A stretch of DNA of 13,604 nt, from positions 1 to 13,604 of the forward strand of contig JNEM01007860.1 in assembly GCA_000697335.1 (NCBI GenBank). Reading direction: 5' to 3'. A program made the translations under genes and the position numbers. Shown one piece after another: positions 8,900-13,604 of this stretch (position 1 is the first letter of the stretch; each line of letters opens with the position of its first letter). The stretch is from Conidiobolus incongruus B7586 (Eukaryota; Entomophthoromycota; Entomophthoromycetes; Entomophthorales; Conidiobolaceae). The notes below the pieces were generated by a model. The model made no database searches. It was given only the letters and a program-made list of their open reading frames with translations, and was not told the origin of the DNA.

Positions 8900-11800
8900 T
8901 ATTCAGAGGTGGTTTTTTCAATAACATTACCTTTAAGCATTTTTTTATATCCTCTAAAATCTTTAGTTAGAGATAATAAGTAACAACAGAATTACTATAA
9001 TTGATAAGCTTATTTTTTTTATAAATAAAATCAATGATAAATTCTTTATAAGTTGTTTTAAGGAGTTTATTTAAGTTTATAGCAACTAGATTATTTTAAG
9101 GCTAAAGAAAAATAGTTAATTTGTTATAATATTACCTTAATCTAATATTATACTTAATAACTTAGATTTTACCTTTTTTTTCCAACTAATATTTAGTTTT
9201 ATTAAAAATCACTAGAGTTACATCTAAGGGTAAAGCAATAGTTATACATGAGTTAATAAGTTTTTTACAAGAGGTTATTATTTTAACAAATTTGTGTTTG
9301 CTATTGTATATAATATAAATAGTGTTTATTGCTATATAGAATATTGTTTTTATATTGTAGAGCTAATTAATACTAAAGAGCATTTTAATCTTATTAATTT
9401 AAATTACTTGAAACTCCTAATTAAAAATAATACTTTTAATTTATATCTAAACTAACTTTAATAAACCTAAAGAGTTTTCAACCCCTGTGACAATAGTGAA
9501 TATTATATTTTTAGCTATATTATATAAGATATTTTATGGTATTAACTAAATCTTCTGATATAAAACTTAACCTTAAGCTATAATCCACATAAGTATAATA
9601 TAGTTCACCTTTTATCTAAACATTTATACATAGATAGTATTTCATTATGGTAGGTGTAGTTATGTTATAATTAAGCTATATTATAGGTACCAGGTTTAAT
9701 TCTAACACTAGTTTTTTAGTAAAGTATGATCTAACAAGGTATACAAACATTCCTTGATAGGTTTTTTAAAAGGGTAAAGTAAATATTACAAGTACTTTTC
9801 TTTCTTAAATAAACTAATCTTTTTCTTAAAAATTAGTGATATAAACTTTAATATCCTTTTAATATCAAAGGTAAAAGATGTGTTCCTCTAAAATCATCCT
9901 TTTATAGAAAAGGTAAATACAAATAATATTTATAATTATAACATATTTAGGTAATACAATGAATATTAGTCTTATGTTATATACTCAATTATAGTTTAAA
10001 GATAGCTTAATATCTTCTGGTGTATAAAGAATAAGTGTAGAGGGAGTAATAGTAATTTATTTCAACTTCTTTTTCTAACTTTACTTAGAAACAATTAGGT
10101 GATTCTTCTAAAAGTTTAAATGATTTAGAAAACTCTTCCTCTATTAATATTCCTTTAACTATTATCTTAAGGGACATTTTTTTTAAAAACTTACACAAGA
10201 TACAAAAGTTACAAAGTTTAGCTTTTTTATGTTATAGTAATTAAAGCATCTAAGAATTTTTCAGCTAGCTTGTTAGTAATCTAAGCTTGAAGTTCTTAGA
10301 GCAAAGTATGTTCTAAGGGAGTAGATACCACAAGGGTTTTTTCTAGAGTAGGTAGTTTCTAGAACTAGTCTTCTAGATACAAAGTTCAATTAAGATCCTA
10401 TTTCAATATCTTTAAATACTTTGCTTGTTTAATAGTTATAAGCTCCTTAAATTCATTTAAAAAAGATTTTCTTACTGACAAGTATAGGTTTAGTTTTCAA
10501 CTTCAACCTTTTTTATAATAGAATGTGGAAGAGATTAAAGTTTTAATTTTTTCTTCTTTTCTTTAACTTTACTTTTAACTAGCTTATATACCTCTATAGC
10601 TATAAACTATTCTTTAAAGGGTTTACTTACTTTTGTTTTACTAAAACTATTTTTAGTTATGGTAAATAACTCTTTATTAAGTTAGAGTTTAGTTGTTAAA
10701 GGTTATTCTTTAGGTTTTTTTATAAAGGGAAGCTTTTTAATAGGTTGATTACCTTTAGCTTAATCACAAGTATAATACTCAGCTATTATTTGTTTAATAA
10801 GATAGTTTTTGTAAATAGAAAGATAACCAGCCTCAATATTTAACTTGCTATCTATATATTCAACATATATATTTTGAGGTAAAATATCTTCCTTAGGTAT
10901 TTTATCTAGGAGGTTATTAGCTTCTTTATCTTAGGAATTTAAAATTATAATAAAATAAATTTCAGTATTTTTTTTATTGATAAAAGTTTATTGTTAAAGC
11001 TATTCTTTATAACTATAGATTTATTAAAGAAGACTTTAAAATTTTCTTTGATATTAAATCTAAAGAAGTTTATACTTTTCATAGCATCTTTGATCTTTTT
11101 TATTTAAGAAGTATACAGGTAATTAAATTCTAACTCTTTTGTTGCTAGGTATAACTTATTAAGTAAACAATCTTTTATACTACTAAACTTATAAACAAAA
11201 CTATTTTTGAGTTTTTTCTTCAAGCTATTATAAAATCTGTAATATATAAGGATAAAAGTTCCTAAACAACAATGCTTACTTAATCTATTAAGTTACTTAT
11301 ATTATACCCTTATAATTTTACATTTAGCTTAGAAAGCCATCAATTATTTAGCTTTATATTATATAGAGTAGGAGGGTTAGATTATAACCTTCTTAATTTT
11401 TAGATATAACTGTTCCTATAATATATTAAGGGTATTACCTAAGCAAATAGCAATTAACATTTATTTATATAAGGGGAACTTAAAAAAAATATCAATAGCT
11501 AAATAAGTTACCAATAAATTACTTAGGTAACCTAATATAGTTAGTCTTTTAATCTATAGGATTCAGTTATTTTGTCTATTAGTTATTAGTCTAATAGATT
11601 TCAACTATTCTAAAGTAGAAGTTTAAGCTTATTTAGCTTTATAGTAACTATTAAGTCCTTTATAAGTTACTTGGTGATTAGTACCTATATAAGAGTAGGA
11701 AGTTTCTATAATATTACAAGGGTATTGGGAAATAACAAAGGATAGTTTATACTTGATTTGTATAGAGCAACCTAATACTTCATTTAGATATACTTGAACC

Positions 11801-12297
11801 ATAGTTTTCACTTTTAAGTTTAATTGGGTATTTAACCTTATGAAGAATTTGTTTAATTTGTTATTAATTTTGCTTAATATTTTGTTTTGCTGTTAGCAGG
11901 TAAATTGAGACAATTAGGAACTAATAGAACAGTATACTAGGTTTAATAGGATTTGATAACTTTTAGATGATTGATATCTACTTCAAGTATTCTCTTATAA
12001 AGCTTAACTTTCTTTTATTAAAAGGTGTTCTGATATTGCTAAAGTTATAGCAAGTGTGGGATAATTATTTGTAGGTAGCTTTAGGGGGTTTTTTGGTGGT
12101 GACCTACTAATAAAGCTAAGATATTCTTCTATTTATGTTTTATGCATTATGGGGAGGAGTTTAAAATGAGGTTTACTTAGGGAGTTATTATATAGCACTT
12201 TTAATCTAGAAATTAGAGTAGTTGTGTAATATTCTTGCTTAAATAATTTAACTTTTCTTAAGTTATTTATAGTAATCTCTAGTAGAATTATTATCAA
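8900..12297 (-). other. Gag/protease part of the Gypsy element (inferred)
   Basis: By position between the 5' LTR (right) and the reverse transcriptase trace, this 3.4 kb should hold the leader, gag and protease. Little protein similarity survives: a weak Cys-rich patch on the minus strand near 10180-10230 could be a nucleocapsid zinc-knuckle trace, but I would not rely on it. The open stretch at 11629-11811 (minus) is not recognisable. The primer-binding site should lie at about 12275-12297, but I cannot assign a tRNA primer. Confidence 0.4.
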
Positions 12298-12732
12298 TAT
12301 TAAAGGTTAATACTAATAACAATGGGTTTTACAAGCTTAAATAAAGAATCACTAGTGGTAAACAATAAATTACTATAGAATTAAAGGGAATTATTAAGGT
12401 TTATTAAAGTAGGTGAAAATAATTTGCTATGAATCAAGTACTTCAAATAAAATAAATATCTTATACTAATCATAACTCAATATTTTTGTAAAGGTTATAA
12501 AAAAAACTTAGAAACTATATACTTTTAAAAATAAAGATAAAAGATATGTTTATTAGTTTGCTTATGATAATTTTATATTAGGTTCCATTATTGATTTTTG
12601 TGGACATAAATGACTTACAAGCAGAAAATAATAGGATCAACTAGTTTATAAGATATAATATCTCTAATGTAACTTTTTAAGTCCTATAGTAATTAAAGTT
12701 TCTTAAGTAATTAACAAGGCTATTTTTTATCA
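12298..12732 (-). repeat. Right LTR (5' LTR of the minus-strand element)
   Basis: It is the partner of 5665-6099, with equal length and no gaps. On the minus strand it begins TGATAAAA, the canonical TG start of an LTR; the other termini fit TG...CA if CpA-to-TpA type transitions are allowed for. TAAT follows directly on the right, matching the bases just left of the other LTR. Confidence 0.9.
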
Positions 12733-13604
12733 TAATTATTAAAAATTTTATATTATAGTTTTAATTAACTTAAATCCTAAACCCTATAAATTTATTTTAA
12801 ATTTATAAATAATTTATAATATTAAAGAAAAATTTAAATTAATAATTTATTATAGGGTAAATTAATTTAAAATTAAAAAAATATATTGAAAAAAATCAGT
12901 TTATTTCAGTTAAAGAAATATCAAGATAATTTAATATTAGATATATAATTAATTTATATATATTATAGTTTAAATTAAAATTAACTCATAAAAATATAGA
13001 ATAAGTATTTAAAAGTTTAATTTAAACCTAAAAAAAGCTAAAATAGTTATTATTAAAAAAAGCTTACTAAAATATAATTATAAATAAAAGTATTTACAAT
13101 AAATTATTATAATTGATGATTTTTAGATCCTTTTATATAATCCTTTATTATAATATTGATTAAATTATTAGATTAAGCTAATTCAAACCCCTATGCAAAT
13201 TCCTTTAAATAAATACTATTTCAATATATAAATATTAATTATTATAATAAATTATAGTAATATTTGTTATTTTTTATTTATTTTTTAAAAAGAAACTAAT
13301 TAATACTAAACTTTATATTATATTTTTAAATAAAACTATTATTAATTATTATCCTTAATATAATTTGAGGATACCTATTATTTTACATAATATTTATAAA
13401 TTATAATAGATAAACCTATAAAAAAATTTGTAATATAAAATAACTAGAAAAAACTACCATATTTAATATATTCTTTAGACTATAACTTATATGATTATAA
13501 TTGCTTTAGGAAATTAAAAAACCAGCTGATATAAGAGAAAATTATTGTGAAAAAATTTAATTAATTTATAAAATATTTAATTTTAATCTTTAAAATAATA
13601 AAAA
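12733..13604. other. AT-rich gene-free tract (right flank)
   Basis: No open frame of note, RNA gene or protein domain is visible. Composition is almost as extreme as the left flank, and I see no CpG here, unlike the left flank and the 3951-5664 tract. An inverted repeat CCCTATAA / TTATAGGG lies at 12782-12789 and 12850-12857. The tract may be another, older RIP-mutated repeat or DNA affected by RIP spreading from the element. Confidence 0.5.
12782..12857. repeat. Short inverted repeat
   Basis: CCCTATAA at 12782-12789 and TTATAGGG at 12850-12857 are perfect 8-base reverse complements with 60 bases between them, the inner sequence also being A/T-rich and partly self-complementary. The three G-C pairs make it more than an A/T accident, but no element family was recognised. 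Confidence 0.4.

Larger units (their letters stand above)
5665..12732 (-). mobile_element. Ty3/Gypsy-type LTR retrotransposon fossil
   Basis: This is a full-length but decayed LTR retrotransposon of 7068 bases. Two direct repeats of 435 bases bound it (5665-6099 and 12298-12732). Traces of reverse transcriptase and integrase, in that order along the minus strand, give the Ty3/Gypsy order and place the 5' LTR on the right. A polypurine tract adjoins the 3' LTR on the left. TAAT at 5661-5664 and again at 12733-12736 is a candidate 4-base target duplication. Coding capacity is lost through very many breaks (dozens), consistent with RIP. I could find no CpG dinucleotide inside it by eye. The age cannot be clocked from LTR divergence because RIP acts in bursts, but the gap-free LTRs suggest the insertion is not very ancient. 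Confidence 0.9.

Noticed and set aside
11629-11811. Minus-strand open stretch of 60 codons inside the LTR element
   Set aside because: It lies where gag would be but shows no recognisable gag feature, so it is treated as part of the decayed element rather than a gene.
12776-12786. Telomere-like CCTAAACCCTA
   Set aside because: There is fewer than two imperfect units and no tandem array, so chance is sufficient.
1-13604. tRNA, rRNA, CRISPR arrays and bacterial-type operons or defence systems
   Set aside because: No cloverleaf with a TTCGA-type arm, no spaced identical repeats and no gene cluster were seen; the gene structure is fungal.
1-13604. Mitochondrial or apicoplast-like AT-rich genome
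   Set aside because: The oxidase uses a nuclear-style short intron and moderate GC, and the LTR element with RIP-like changes indicates nuclear DNA.

Overview
The window looks like nuclear DNA of a filamentous ascomycete (Pezizomycotina) from an AT-rich genome compartment. The grounds are a short 60-base intron in the one intact gene, a compact promoter with CCAAT boxes and a TATA box, and a Ty3/Gypsy-type LTR retrotransposon fossil whose two LTRs differ almost only by transitions, as expected from RIP (repeat-induced point mutation). No species can be named from the sequence alone.

Layout: (1) 1-1850 is extremely AT-rich DNA with no convincing gene. (2) About 1851-2080 is a less AT-rich promoter with four CCAAT boxes, a 7+7 base inverted repeat and a TATA box. 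(3) 2153-3886 holds the only intact host gene, a flavin amine oxidase of the L-amino-acid oxidase / monoamine oxidase superfamily. I read it as two exons, 2153-2186 and 2247-3886, giving about 557 residues; the large open frame has no ATG at its 5' end, so a small first exon is needed. (4) 3887-5664 is AT-rich, with a slightly more complex patch at about 4180-4960 containing short inverted repeats. (5) 5665-12732 is a complete-length but heavily decayed Gypsy-type element on the minus strand. It has two 435-base LTRs, a candidate 4-base target duplication, a polypurine tract, and recognisable traces of reverse transcriptase and integrase. (6) 12733-13604 is AT-rich DNA without genes.

The genes do not form a pathway or operon. 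The main story is contrast: an intact, CpG-containing, moderate-GC oxidase gene with an apparently intact promoter sits between AT-rich tracts. The retrotransposon, by contrast, contains no CpG that I could find by eye over about 7 kb. I did not find a convincing new multi-gene system. The best leads are the oxidase's missing 5' exon, its unusual N-terminal extension and substrate-site sequence, its promoter architecture, and the very clean RIP record in the paired LTRs.
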